Shown here in pieces: positions 47,189 to 58,540 of a stretch of 64,000 nucleotides of DNA (its first letter is position 1; each line of letters starts with the position of its first letter). This stretch comes from Allacma fusca (taxonomy: Eukaryota; Arthropoda; Collembola; Symphypleona; Sminthuridae): positions 73,745,508-73,809,507 of the forward strand of contig OX359246.1 in assembly GCA_947179485.1 (NCBI GenBank), in the 5' to 3' direction. A program made the position numbers and the translations under genes. The notes beneath the pieces are model-generated. The model was not told where the DNA came from and did no database searches. It was given only the letters and a program-made list of their open reading frames with translations.

Positions 47189-48912
47189 CTTCACATGTAT
47201 GCTGTCCGCCATATGCAATATGTACGAACACATGCAGTTTCATGGCATATACCGGGTTTGACACCTCAGCACCCTCGCAGCTTCGCAGCCATGTAAATAG
47301 GAACACACGTACGCAGAATTAGCTACATCAGATAGTGAAATGAAAAGCAGCAGGTACAGGTACAGAGAGAGAAGGTGTACAGATAAGGGAGGAGACACTG
47401 ACACCGGCTGTGCCATGACACAATCATATCTGATCATCACTAAATAGTCGTAGAGCATTCATTTGTGCTGATCCTGCCATAAAAACATCACGTTTCAGTA
47501 TTACGTGGAGACATGTGCCGATGTGCTCAGGTGGCATTTTTTAACTTTTTGACTGCGTACAGAAGTGTTATGCTCATGTAAGATGTCCTTCTAAAAATCT
47601 GAATTGTCTATAATAGCACCATTGTCCCATCGGTTCGACACGTGTCAATTTCACATACAGACAGGCAATAATTATTTCAGATAAAATCATTCATTCCCCC
47701 AAGCACCTTTCGGTTCGCTTCGTCCCTAATTAGGGGTAAACCGGTGGCTAGCTCTGAGCTGATGCCCATGGGAATGTACAAATATAGCATTATATTTATC
47801 TTTTGATTTCTGTCGGGAAACTCCAAAAACTGACGTAGGAATCGATTGAGACAAAAAATAGTTCCTGTTGAGATAAATTACGAAAATGGATTTTCTACTT
47901 TAAAGAAGGTCAGTTTTAATTGCTCGGACTACGACTTGCTGTATTATTATTGACGTTTGAAAGTCAGAAATCATACCAGGAACTATTATGTACCTTATCC
48001 GTAAAAAGAAAATAATTATTAACCTGTATGCGTTGGACTCCATCCACATTCTGTGAGAATTGATAAATACGAAGCTCAATTTTTTGCATTTCATTTCCCT
48101 TGAAGCCAATAAGGTTTGAACTATAGAAGTGTGCCGATAAGAATCGTAATCCCTTGTTACAATATATAAGCTCATAATTAAAATATGCACGTTATGTACT
48201 TCCTTGCACCTGTGCAATCTGATAAGTAACTATACCAGCGGCTGGAAGCTTATCCGAAGATCCTCGAGCAAATGCAACTGTGTTTCCTGATGTAATTAAT
48301 TATCGTAACATTGTGCCGGCAGTCACATAAGTTATTACAGTTCAAAAAATAATCCGTTCTGAGATATTCCTGTCCACATGTACCCATGACATTCAATGCA
48401 TTTGACTTGCTGTGAACTTGTATGTACACACTTTAATTTCACGTTTTTCTCTTAAAGACCAAAAAAGATCTGAATGAATTTTCCAGAGTGGATCAAAAGA
48501 GATGAGCAATGATTAATGTTGGAAAATAATATGACAAAATTTAAAAAAAAACAGGATTAAATATTTATTATCATTCTTCCGCCTTAACACATGGGCTATG
48601 GGAGTTTATACTTACAAATGGTTCCTTAACACTAGCACCCTGCACTCCCTTGACTTTGCAATACTTACGGCTAATCATGCAATTATTTATAATAGTTTAC
48701 AAAACATTTGGCAAAACAAATACGCGTTTGTTATCATGTATGTACATATTATTTCAAAATTATGTGAGAGTGTTCAATCTTCGGCAGTACCACTTGAGGA
48801 AAAGCCTTCCCTTGTAATCCTAACCGTGGAATGCAGTCGAGAGAATTGTGCCCATAAATTTTGATACAATCCTTTGGCTGAATTCCCCGATAATTAATTG
48901 ATTTGGACGGTC
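47189..48912. other. Intergenic, 3' of the elongase gene
   Basis: No gene supported. 48170-48320 is duplicated at 61173-61320. A short ORF at 47900-48217 (minus) has no features. The stretch next to 48912 should contain the 3' UTR of the elongase. Confidence 0.45.
48170..48320. repeat. Left block of the elongase-flank duplication
   Basis: Nearly identical to 61173-61320 (shared 'cagcggctggaagc', 'aactgtgtttcct'). Its continuation is at 50832-53435, beyond the elongase. Confidence 0.85.
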
Positions 48913-49958
48913 TCAGTCCTCCTTCAAGTCTTTAACGGTCGTTCTATCCTTTGGTGTGGCGATATAAGCTCGGCTAAAGAATTGGACAAACAAGTAAAAA
49001 TACGAGCCGTACATTGCCAGAGCCCAGAAGATGTTATCCATCGGGACGTCACAGTCATTATTGTTGAACTTTGTTACAAGAGCATGGAGATTGACATACA
49101 CGCCAAGAACCATTTGAATAATCTGGAACCACAAGTCATCAAAAATTAAAACCAATTCCGTTTCTTTCCCAACTTCCTCCAAAATTTTTATATCCTATTC
49201 AAACCTGGAGACTCGTAATAGTAATGGAGACGAATTTCGGGACTCGGAATTTGAGAGCCCTAAATCCGTAGTAGGAGTACATGATGGCATGGACCACAAA
49301 ATTCATCACCACAAACCACCGGGACGGAGCAATGTACTGAGCAAAGGAATACCAAGAGTACAGAAGCACCGTGATATGATGATACCAATGGAGAAAAATT
49401 AAGGGCTGTTTCCGCAAAACTATAAAAACCGTATCGACCAGCTCCGGAGCTTTTGAAAGGACAAAGAGAGCGATCCAATAGCGAAATCTCGAAGTTGTAT
49501 TATCACTGAAATAAATTAGAAAAAAAATCCTTTTCAAAACCCCTTGCTTGATTTCAAATAAATATCCCTCCTTAATTATGATACCCATTCGTGCACATAC
49601 ATATATCAGTGAAGGAAATATCTTACATCGGTAAGCAAATCGAATTATGAAGCCCATTTCGTTGAGTGAGTAATTCCAACATTTCAGGAACCATCCGGAC
49701 GGCCCCAATAATTGAAAATCCTGCGAGGAATAGGTTCCAAATAATAAGTAATCCTCGGAGATCCAGTCTCGGTTGAGATTTCATCCATCCCTGGGCTCCA
49801 AAAATAAAAAGGAGATAAATTCCAATCAGGTTAAATCCCAACGTCCAATTTCGGAAGATCCAATGTTTCAGCTCCAGAAAGGACGCCTCAGTCTCAAGTT
49901 CATAGCCCAAGTTGGTAGTTACTCCGGTGAAGTTGCTCACTTCCATCATTTTTCTCAA
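48913..49958 (-). CDS. ELOVL6-type very-long-chain fatty-acid elongase, complete, 3 exons, 280 aa
   Basis: Exons in transcript order are 49627-49958, 49205-49505 and 48913-49122, with GT/AG introns of 121 and 82 bp and 843 coding nt. This is the condensing enzyme of fatty-acid elongation: malonyl-CoA plus acyl-CoA give 3-ketoacyl-CoA in the ER membrane. Visible family signatures are WNLFLAGFSIIGAVR (about residues 68-82), FVLSKAPELVDTVFIVLRK, the catalytic histidine box HWYHHITVLLYSWYSF, MNFVVHAIMYSYYGFRA, and the last membrane span YFYLFVQFFSRAYI. Multiple hydrophobic spans fit a seven-pass protein. The tyrosine after the box and the HWYHH form point to the ELOVL3/6 branch, which extends C12-C16 saturated and monounsaturated chains. 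The C-terminus KDRTTVKDLKED has no clear KKXX signal. The start could also be one of two Met codons at 49949 or 49946. It sits inside a duplicated block whose other copy lacks it. Confidence 0.95.
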
Positions 49959-50831
49959 AAATTTTAAAAGAACTTTTCACCCTCAACTTTTTGTACTTTG
50001 ACAGTTGATCCGACAGAAGACGTTTGATGGTCTGGGAGAGACTCCGGGGATCTTTGAAGGAGCTGTCAGTGTGATGGAGTGTTACTTCTCAGGGGGGGGG
50101 ATGATCTTCCCCAGCCCTTTCCGTTGACGTTGGTTCCCTGAGAAAATCCTTTTTGCTGTAAAACCTGCATTAAAGGGTATAAGTATTTGAGTGAAACAGG
50201 CTTAACTCCCCTTGTAAACATGAATGACTTGTTGATGTCCGTACTTATTCTTAGGACTACTAGTATAGATAGAATAAATAGAAAAATACGTTATTTTCAA
50301 TCCTGGCTAACATCGCTATTACAACTAGGCATGTATCCAGAGCTGGCTTCATTATAATTTAATTGGACAATAATGGGACCGTGGAGGTGAAAGCAAAGGA
50401 GGGGATTTGTGCTATTACAGGACATTATATAAGCTTATGATCCGTACGTGTGGAGCATATTTTCGGAGTGTGTAAAGGTAAAACTGATTCCCACAAAAGA
50501 ATAAAAAATCCGCTTGAGCGGTGCTATGAAAATAACAAGTATGGGAAAATATTGCTTCTTAAGGATATCCGCCTATATGTTTTGCTTTCGGCCTTGTTTG
50601 GTCAAATCAAGGTACGTCAGGTTTTCCTGTATGGGGGATTCCTGCAAAAAACCTTTACACATTTAAAAACAAATCTCCTGTCTAAATTTATATAGATTGT
50701 GTATATGTATCTATCCAAGTCTGAGTTCCCCTTTGGAGAGGATATGGGAGTTGTGGGACATCACGGTGAAAATATTTTGCAAAAAAACCATATATGTAAG
50801 TTATATAAAAGCAGTGTATGTATTAAATGTA
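49959..50831. other. Upstream region of the elongase
   Basis: Presumed promoter and 5' UTR near 49960-50050, then AT-rich DNA with a G9 run near 50091. The ORF at 50450-50695 is featureless. Confidence 0.4.
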
Positions 50832-53435
50832 CGTATATATGTATATAATTACATGAACTGAGAATGAGCGAAGCTTCTAAAAATAATCTAAACTTTGCAC
50901 TCACAGCACACTCGCCCGTGGCTTTAATATCCAAAAGAGGTAGTATTTATGCGGTACAGCTCTTTTGCGAAGATTGTGATGAATTTATGAAATGCTGCCA
51001 CGCTTGTAATTTATATATCTGTGCTACTCATAGCGGAATTGTTTTTATTGAAGTATTGTTAATCAGGAATAGCACATTAATAAAGTCGTGACATAAAAAT
51101 GAGAAATGCTTGTGTAACTATACACTTCAGTGGGGTGGAATTGAGCTGACGATTTGACACTTTTTCCTCTACGGAAAATTCCGTAGAGTTAATGATTACA
51201 CTAATCCTGCTGAGGGCAACCTTCCTGTTATGCACAATAAAACATGGGAAAAAATCAAAAATTTGACTTCATTTTGACATGACACTGAAAAATAGTAAAA
51301 AAAATGTATAGCCTCAAAATCAGAAACACTTTAAGTTAAACTACAGAATGACACTTGTTCTATATGTTTACAATCGGAGTAAAAGGGCTGTCAACATTCA
51401 CAACTGACAATGAGAATACGCATAGGTTAAATGCCAGATAAAACAATATAAGCTCATTATTACCATGATTATAAAAGAAAATTATAATAGAGAAGTAACT
51501 ATGTATGATGGCCGTAAGGATGTTTAGCCTTACTACTACAGTAATTTAACTTTAGTTATTAAATAGTTATGTTTTCAAAATGTGGGAATACTGAAATCAA
51601 TAATAAATGCATACACATATACCAAGTGTACTTATGTATATGTGTACAGGATGTGGCACAAAACGATTGGTCCCCTCTCCAGCCTATCTAAGGAAGTAAC
51701 TCATGAAAAATTTGATTTCCCCAGGATGTAGGAAATTCTTTTCTAGATTTTCTAAAACAAATTGTTTTATTAAAGGGGTTCGCGACCGAGAGGCTAAGTC
51801 AGAATTTTTCGCGGATTTTGTCTATGAATCTTAAACAAAGTGGGCAAGTTTGTAAGAAATTTTGTCTCACGAATGTAACTGAGAAAAATCGAAAAAAGGA
51901 AGAGTTTTGTTATTTTTTCATCGCTGATGTGGCTGTTGTAAAAATATTTGACAACATTAATGTTTGTACATTTGATGGTGATTCCCTTGCGTCTAATACA
52001 GTCCAAGTACAAAATTGTGGCTTTTGGACCCAAAAATGTGAGACCTTGTTATTTATTATTCCAAAGGCTTCCATCAGAAATAGCAATTTTCTCTTTATTT
52101 AAGCCTTGCATTGCAACAACTCTCAACGCAGACCTGTGAGATAGCTCCCTGGAAAGCTATGAACATTTCCTGCAATAACGAGTTAAAAGTTGAGTCTTGA
52201 AAAAATTTCGTATTGAAATAAACAGCTGTTGAATCCAAAATCCGTGAACAATTTCGACTTTGCCTCATGTTTGCGACCCCTGTGAAATCAAAAATTGACC
52301 ATTGAAAGTGAGTGAGATTTTTATAAGAGCTGGGCTAAAACCCTGGACTTGGAAATCTGAAAGGAATTAAAATGTAACGGTTATTGGCGGTAATTTCTGA
52401 CTTTGGCAACTACCTGGCCCCTGGTTGATGCTCTGTAAACTGGTAATTGTTTTCTGATTTGGCGGCTACTAGGGTACAATTTGTTTTTTTTTAGATTTTC
52501 CAACTTCCTGGGTACTGGGGACAAAAATAATACAGAATACCTCCGTTTAAGTTTAGATTTCGTAGGCCACAGCAGGTTTTTCCCAGTTTTACAACTGCAA
52601 GGGTACAAATGGTTTACAAAATTGGGCGTTTAAAAAAATATATAGATGTAAATGATTACTAATCGCGATGAATGATTAACGCTGAATGATTATTAATTAA
52701 AAATAATTAATCAAAAATTCATCAGGTTTTAAATTTTAAGTATAATCATTAATAAATTGTAATTGTTAGAGAAATTTCAGAAAGTAGTTATTAATTGTAG
52801 TCATTAATTGTGCGTTTATTAAGAAGTAATCATCACTTTGTCATCATTAGTTGTAATCATGATTTGAGTATTTTGCATGACTTAATCAGTAATTTAATCC
52901 TGATTTGAGTATATTGTATGTAATAATCATTAATATGTATTGTAATCCGTGTGGTTGATAACAGATATCATAATTATTAAAATTTATACACAAGTTATTT
53001 TGACGGTTAAGACGCCCTCAAGTCAAGTGCAATGATGTTGTGACAGGAACATGCCCGGCCAAATAGATAAGAAACGTGTTTATTGACGTGACCTTGACCT
53101 CCTTTTGGCCCTAGTTTGAACCGGGTTGTGCATTATAAACCAACAGAAAAACGAATTCAAATGTGCAAATGTTATGCATTTGTTTTCCTGTTTCAGCTAT
53201 ACGAAACTTTTAATGTGTAATTATTTTGTCACTGTTGCGTTGGTTCAATAAAAGGTGGGCAAATCAGTGACATAACGTCGTTGAAGAGGCAAAATTATCT
53301 ACATGCTATATTTTTGTAGAGCATGTAGAACATTTTGCAACTTCAAAGACGATATTATTTTTCCCCAGCTCCACCTAGTTCTCTCCTCCGAGCTAAACAT
53401 ACATATCCATGTTTGATTTTGAGCCTACTACTAAT
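50832..53435. repeat. Right block of the elongase-flank duplication
   Basis: Matches 61325-62872. Relative to that copy it has extra DNA at about 51356-51995 and 52260-52360. It includes a 75-codon ORF at 50864-51091 (MSEASKNNLNF..., with CEDCDEFMKCCHACNLYIC) that is broken in the second copy, so it is probably not a functional gene. 52640-52940 is an array of AATCATTA/TAATTAAT motifs. The copies stay alignable past it up to 'ccccagctccacctag'. Confidence 0.8.
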
Positions 53436-54699
53436 AATAATACTAATATTGTAATTTAGATGTAATTACATATATTACAAACTCATGTGTGCATTGCCAT
53501 CATTCTTATATTTTATAACGTATTATTTACATTTGGAATCCTTGGGGACAAGTTGTTTACTCTGAAATTAATAACTAGTATTACCAAAACGATGGACTAT
53601 GCCCTCAGTTCCTTTGTTATTGCTCACTGGAAGACTCATGAAATTGTCTAATAACTAAAGGGAAAAGATATTTGAGAAAACGTTTCAGCCTGGAACAAAA
53701 TAAAATAAAACTCAAGGGATATAAAAACTATACGGGAGATAACGGTAGTTAACGCTACTCTCAGCACCCATTATAAAATAACTTTCCATACTTAATGACC
53801 GGGTGTTGTAACATTGGATGTTAAATATTATTTGTTTAGATGATGACGCCTGTTCACTTGAAATATTCTTTCACATAGCGGTTAGAGAGCTGTATAAGTC
53901 ACCAATGAAGTATTTTTAATTTTTAATTGCAATAATTTAAACATTAATTTGCTGTGGAATCACTTTGTTATGTTGGAAGTTACTTGACAACACCATGTAT
54001 GTAAGCATGCACATATGTATATGTCAATATGTTCATACATATGTAACTTTATATCCCGTCAAATTATTGTTCATACGTTAAGTGTGGCTTTCACAGCCAC
54101 AGGGGCACTGACGACTAAATTGCGCAATTACCCAGAACCTGTACTGGCACTACCTTATTGACCTGGAATCCCTTATCGTTCTCGTGTTTAAATAACTTGT
54201 TGAGCAAACTCAATTTTTCCACATTGAAATCATTGTACTTGTGCAATTAAATCAATTAAAAAATTATTTCCTTTTTAAAGTCAAAATTCCGCTTCTAGAA
54301 TTCTTGCCAGCTACATTGTATGTATATGTTTGCGAGCAAATCCAAAATAACACTAATGACTAAAATGCACACAAGGAAATCGTTAAATATCTTGAAAATT
54401 AATACTCCGATGACTGCTTGTAGTTATTATTAGCTCCGTGAGCATTTGAAATATTCAAGGTGGTATTTTGATGTTCAAATCAGTGCAAAGTATGACATAA
54501 AGGGAGACACGCTCTTGTCTTGATTTGGAATTTGAACAAGCAACTCCCAAGTAGGATTTTGACAGAAGATCAGAACCGTAGGGAAAATTCGATCAAATGA
54601 ATATATCTTTTAAGAATCAAGTATAAAACGCATCCTTGTCTCGGAATCCAGAAAACCACGGTGTCATTACATTTTCAATGTTAGTCTAATAATTGGAAC
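53436..54699. other. Intergenic, no gene seen
   Basis: AT-rich, without a supported ORF or repeat. Confidence 0.4.
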
Positions 54700-55926
54700 C
54701 AGAGCTGCGTTCAAGTCAAGTTATTTTACACAACTTGACTTGAACTTGACTTGAACTTGAAAAAATTGACTAAGTGAGGTATCCGCACTTGTACTTGATG
54801 AATCAAGTTTCTCAAGCAACTTTAGTATTCAAGTACTCGATTTTCAAGTTCATTTTATTGAACTTGAACTTGATCATAACTTGACGTTCAAGTTGGGCAC
54901 ATAACTTGACTTGAACGTGAACTTGAACTTGTACTTGAACTTGATTATTCAAGTATTTTTTCTTAACTGAATAAACAATACTAGCAATATCGTCCACAAC
55001 TATTATAGCTAATAATGGCTAGGTCGTAATTAGGATCAACTAAACGGAATGAGGATGATATTCTTCACTTTAAAATTACTAAAAAATGTAAAAAACTTGA
55101 TCAAATAACTGAACATTGTAGTCCAATCTAATTTACTAATTTGCACTATTAAGAGTTTAGAAATCATATTATTGGCCTGTTAACATTAGTGTTACACTCA
55201 TCTGGTGAGTGTAACCAGAAGTTCTGTATATTCATAAATATTTGTCGTCATTAATTTTACTTAACCATGGTTGATTTATAAGATTGAACGTTGGTTGTTC
55301 GTCTGCGTCATCATGTTTAATAACAGCAAAAATTATTCTTACATGACATAATAAATTATTCTTTAACTTCTTCTTAGCCTCAGAACAGGTGAAGTGAACA
55401 ATCACTTCATTTTTATAATGGAACAAGAACCCCGAGTATCAAGAACATCTTTATAAAACAATAAGTCCGAAATTTTAATTATTCAAAATTCAAAGTATGG
55501 AAACACAACATAAGAATTATTCTCGGCCACTGGGCATCGTAGGGGCAACTTTAATGTCGATGGAATGAAAACAATTCAAAGATGTCATTACTATCATGAT
55601 TGACACCCAGTATTATTTTTAGTGGGATGCAATGATGCCACTAATTAGGCAACATTGCTTTTCAGTGACAAAACTCAAGTTATACTCAAGTTTTATTCAA
55701 GTACTTCCATTCAGTGTACTTGAACTTGACTTGATTTTGAAATCAAGTAATAAATTATTAACTTGAACTTGATCGAACTTGAACTTGAAAATTCAAGTTA
55801 AAATTATAATTTCACTTGAACTTGATGTTCAAGTTTCAAGTTATAAAATTGTCTGCACTTGACTTGACTTGAACTTGATACGCACTTGAACTATTCAAGT
55901 TATACTTGAACTTGAACGCAGCTCTG
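54700..55926. mobile_element. hAT-type element, CTTGAA-array family, 1227 bp
   Basis: The TIRs CAGAGCTGCGTTCAAGT and ACTTGAACGCAGCTCTG are perfect over 16-17 bp. The exact duplication attggaac is at 54692-54699 and 55927-55934. The outer 250 bp on each side are almost pure (A)CTTGAACTTGA arrays in both orientations. The centre of about 650 bp is noncoding. It is related to 23452-24998. Confidence 0.95.
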
Positions 55927-56025
55927 ATTGGAACAAAATTCATGTAATTTGTATATGCGATTATTAAAATCTGGCAATAATTTAAAGTTTTAAAATAAGA
56001 TTTCAACCCCAGGAAATTTTCGAAA

Positions 56026-57480
56026 ATGTGGGCCCAAAGGTTTAATTCTCCTACCCTCAGCTTTTCAAGTTGCCCAGAAATTCTTGGCGTTCTCCGAATT
56101 ACGAAAGTTTGCATGAAATTCGGCGTCCTCCCAATGGAGCTCCTCGCTGACAATCGCACAGAAATCACAAGTTCTACTTACAAGAAAATAATGTGCAGGG
56201 TCAATTTATACATGTTTATTGGGTATGTGATCGGCCTGGCTATTCGGTATCTCCATGTCACCCTTATTAGTGAAGTATCAGTGAGTCCCAAAAGCATTGC
56301 CGCTTTCCAATCATTCATGGCCGCGGCCATACATTCTGCCGTAGTATTTTGTGAAATATCCGGGAATTTTCCAGCTCTCATGGAGTACTTGAATCGCTTG
56401 ATATTCCTCAGCGAGAAATTCAACGCAGGTAAATATTTTCCCAAAATCAACTCAATTTTGTTTAAATCAGCATTTTCTTAATTTATTATGGTCGGTACAT
56501 TCCGGTACATTCTAATGCATATGTCCTGAATGTGTACACAATTTTGCGGTTTCATTGTTCAGACTTGCAGCATCGACAATGGACCAAGAGCGTCTTGGAA
56601 AAATCCTGAAGTCCGCAAAACATTGCGTTTCTGCAACGCAAGTCATTTTTGTCCTGGTTTTTATACAATATGTGCTGCGACTAGTGGCAAAACCAGACAA
56701 GGTTTTTCACCTGACATCGTTTCTAGATATCTAGATACCTAACACAAGGTTCTTGACGTTTTCCAGGATCGGCTTCACACTACTCCAAGCATATTGTTGG
56801 GCAATTCAATGCACGATCTCCCCATTCTTCGTAACTGTGATGCTTTGGCATGCGAAAGTGATGCAGAAATATTTATGGTAGGTCATTTTTGTGCATGAAT
56901 ATAGTCCCGGGGACAATTATTATTCCCTGGGACAATCGAGAATGGGTGTGACAAATATTTGAACACATAGTTTGGTGTGCTATTACGATTAATTGTAACA
57001 TATGTTTTATCCACAGCATTATATATGTCATCGTCAAGTTCCAGGTTTGACTTGAATGCTACGATACTCTTAAAGACCTATAATTCTCTGGCGGTTCTCC
57101 AGCTCGAGCACAATCAAATATGGGCTGATTGCTACAATTACACGGTTGTGCTAGCCCTCGGCATGATTATTTTCAACATGTTGCAGGTCATATGTAATCA
57201 CACGGCCTTGTCTATTTTCACGGCCCCGGCTATCTGGTACTTGTTGTCAGGGGTCCTCTCGTCCTTGGGAACTCATTACCAAATGTCCGACAGGGTCCTT
57301 CAGATCTGGAAGCGCCAAGGGAAGCATCAGCTACATCGGAAATACATCCGTCACTTGCGTCCTCTCTACACTGAGAATGGCAATTACGGGTTTGTCGACA
57401 AACAGCTCCAGCTCACCTTACTCGGCATAATTATTAACACTTCAGTATCATTGATTGTCGGGCAGAGGAGCCAGCATTGA
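56026..57480 (+). CDS. Gustatory-receptor-like seven-pass chemoreceptor, probable 4 exons
   Basis: Proposed exons are 56026-56428, 56571-56683, 56735-56877 and 57045-57480 (1095 nt, 364 aa). Long hydrophobic segments recur: YMFIGYVIGLAIRYLHV, a span around FMAAAIHSAVVF, VIFVLVFIQYVLRL, LLQAYCWAIQCTISPFF, VVLALGMIIFNMLQVI, WYLLSGVLSSLGTHY, and a final LTLLGIIINTSVSLIV preceded by RPLYTENGNYGFVDK. That C-terminal layout (RPL..., small loop, last span) is typical of arthropod gustatory receptors, which are ligand-gated channels in sensory neurons. The second intron (56684-56734, 51 bp) is my choice because it restores the frame and removes an in-frame TAG at 56732-56734. Without it, the gene would be a pseudogene. 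The usual TYxxxxxQF motif is not seen, so it is a divergent member. The 1227-bp hAT element ends 100 bp upstream of the start. Confidence 0.7.
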
Positions 57481-58540
57481 CGCTTTACGGACAATTCCGA
57501 AGCAAATATTTAATTTACACGAATTTCAATTCCCTTTCCGGACAAAAATTCCAGTAAGTGTAGAATTGGATGACAAACAAATTTTCTTAATTATTTGGAT
57601 TTCTAAGTCATGTATTCACTGCATAGAAATTATACAGTCGTGAGCGTACTATTGTTTTGTGGTGTATTAATATTGTTTTTGTTTGTATGTAAAAACCATG
57701 CGTCTATAAAATTAATACTGTGTTATGTAGTGAGGTTCTACTTGTTGAAGTGGCCTCAGCAGGTTAAATTTCTGCACATTTGAGGCATTTATTGGGATTT
57801 CGTAATTAAATCAACATGAGAAACAAGTCCATTGTTAAGGTAAAAATTTGGATTCAAAATTGAAGACTAATTGAATATTTTCGGGTAATTTTGTCGTGTA
57901 CTTCATTCCATGCTTGCACCAAGTTCGTTCAGTGAACCAGTTCCTGAACTGAACTTTTCAAGAATATTTAACATTTTGAGTGAACTTGAATGAACGGAAA
58001 TAAATTAATAGAATGAATGGCTGAACGTGAATTGAATTATTTTTCACTTTGAATGAACTTGAATTATTATCGAATAGCAAAGTGATGAACTGAACTTAGA
58101 TGAACTTCAGGAAATAATAGAATGTGTGGTTACCGATATCTTATTTGACACATTGACGCCACTTTCTGAAATGCAAATACCACAAGCTCATCAAAGTTGT
58201 TATTTACGATGTGCTTTTATCATTTGTACTGAGCGATTCATCGTGGAAAACCAGAGTGCCTGAACAACACCGCCATTATTGCTGCATGCCAAAATGAATT
58301 CCGTCATTTGTTTCAGTGTGTAAAAATTGTTAAGTTTGTATTAATGTCCCCGAAAATAATTTTTGATAAAATTCTATTTTTATTAAAACCAGTATTTCAA
58401 AATGGGACAGAAGCTTATATTCTTCATTTAGTTTACCTAAGAATAGAAAATAAAAGTAAACCAGACAATGAATAGAATTTGTCTACAATACTGAAACCGG
58501 GATTGGTTTTTTTAAAGCACTAATTCTATCCTGTTTGTTA
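57481..58540. other. 3' flank of the receptor gene; TGAAC motif array
   Basis: Apart from the presumed 3' UTR, 57915-58115 is rich in TGAAC/GTTCA (AGTTCGTTCAGTGAACCAG and others), suggesting another hAT subterminal array. No ends were found. No gene is seen. Confidence 0.4.

Noticed and set aside
48898-49149. Plus-strand ORF opposite the elongase last exon
   Set aside because: Antisense shadow of the elongase coding exon, whose minus-strand reading has clear family signatures.
50864-51091. 75-codon Cys-rich ORF (CEDCDEFMKCCHAC)
   Set aside because: The second copy at 61335 is disrupted, no splice partners were found and it lies in a dispersed duplication. Kept only as part of the repeat description.
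54812-54997. ORF with repeated VQVQVQVHVQV
   Set aside because: Translation of the CTTGAACTTGA array, not a protein.
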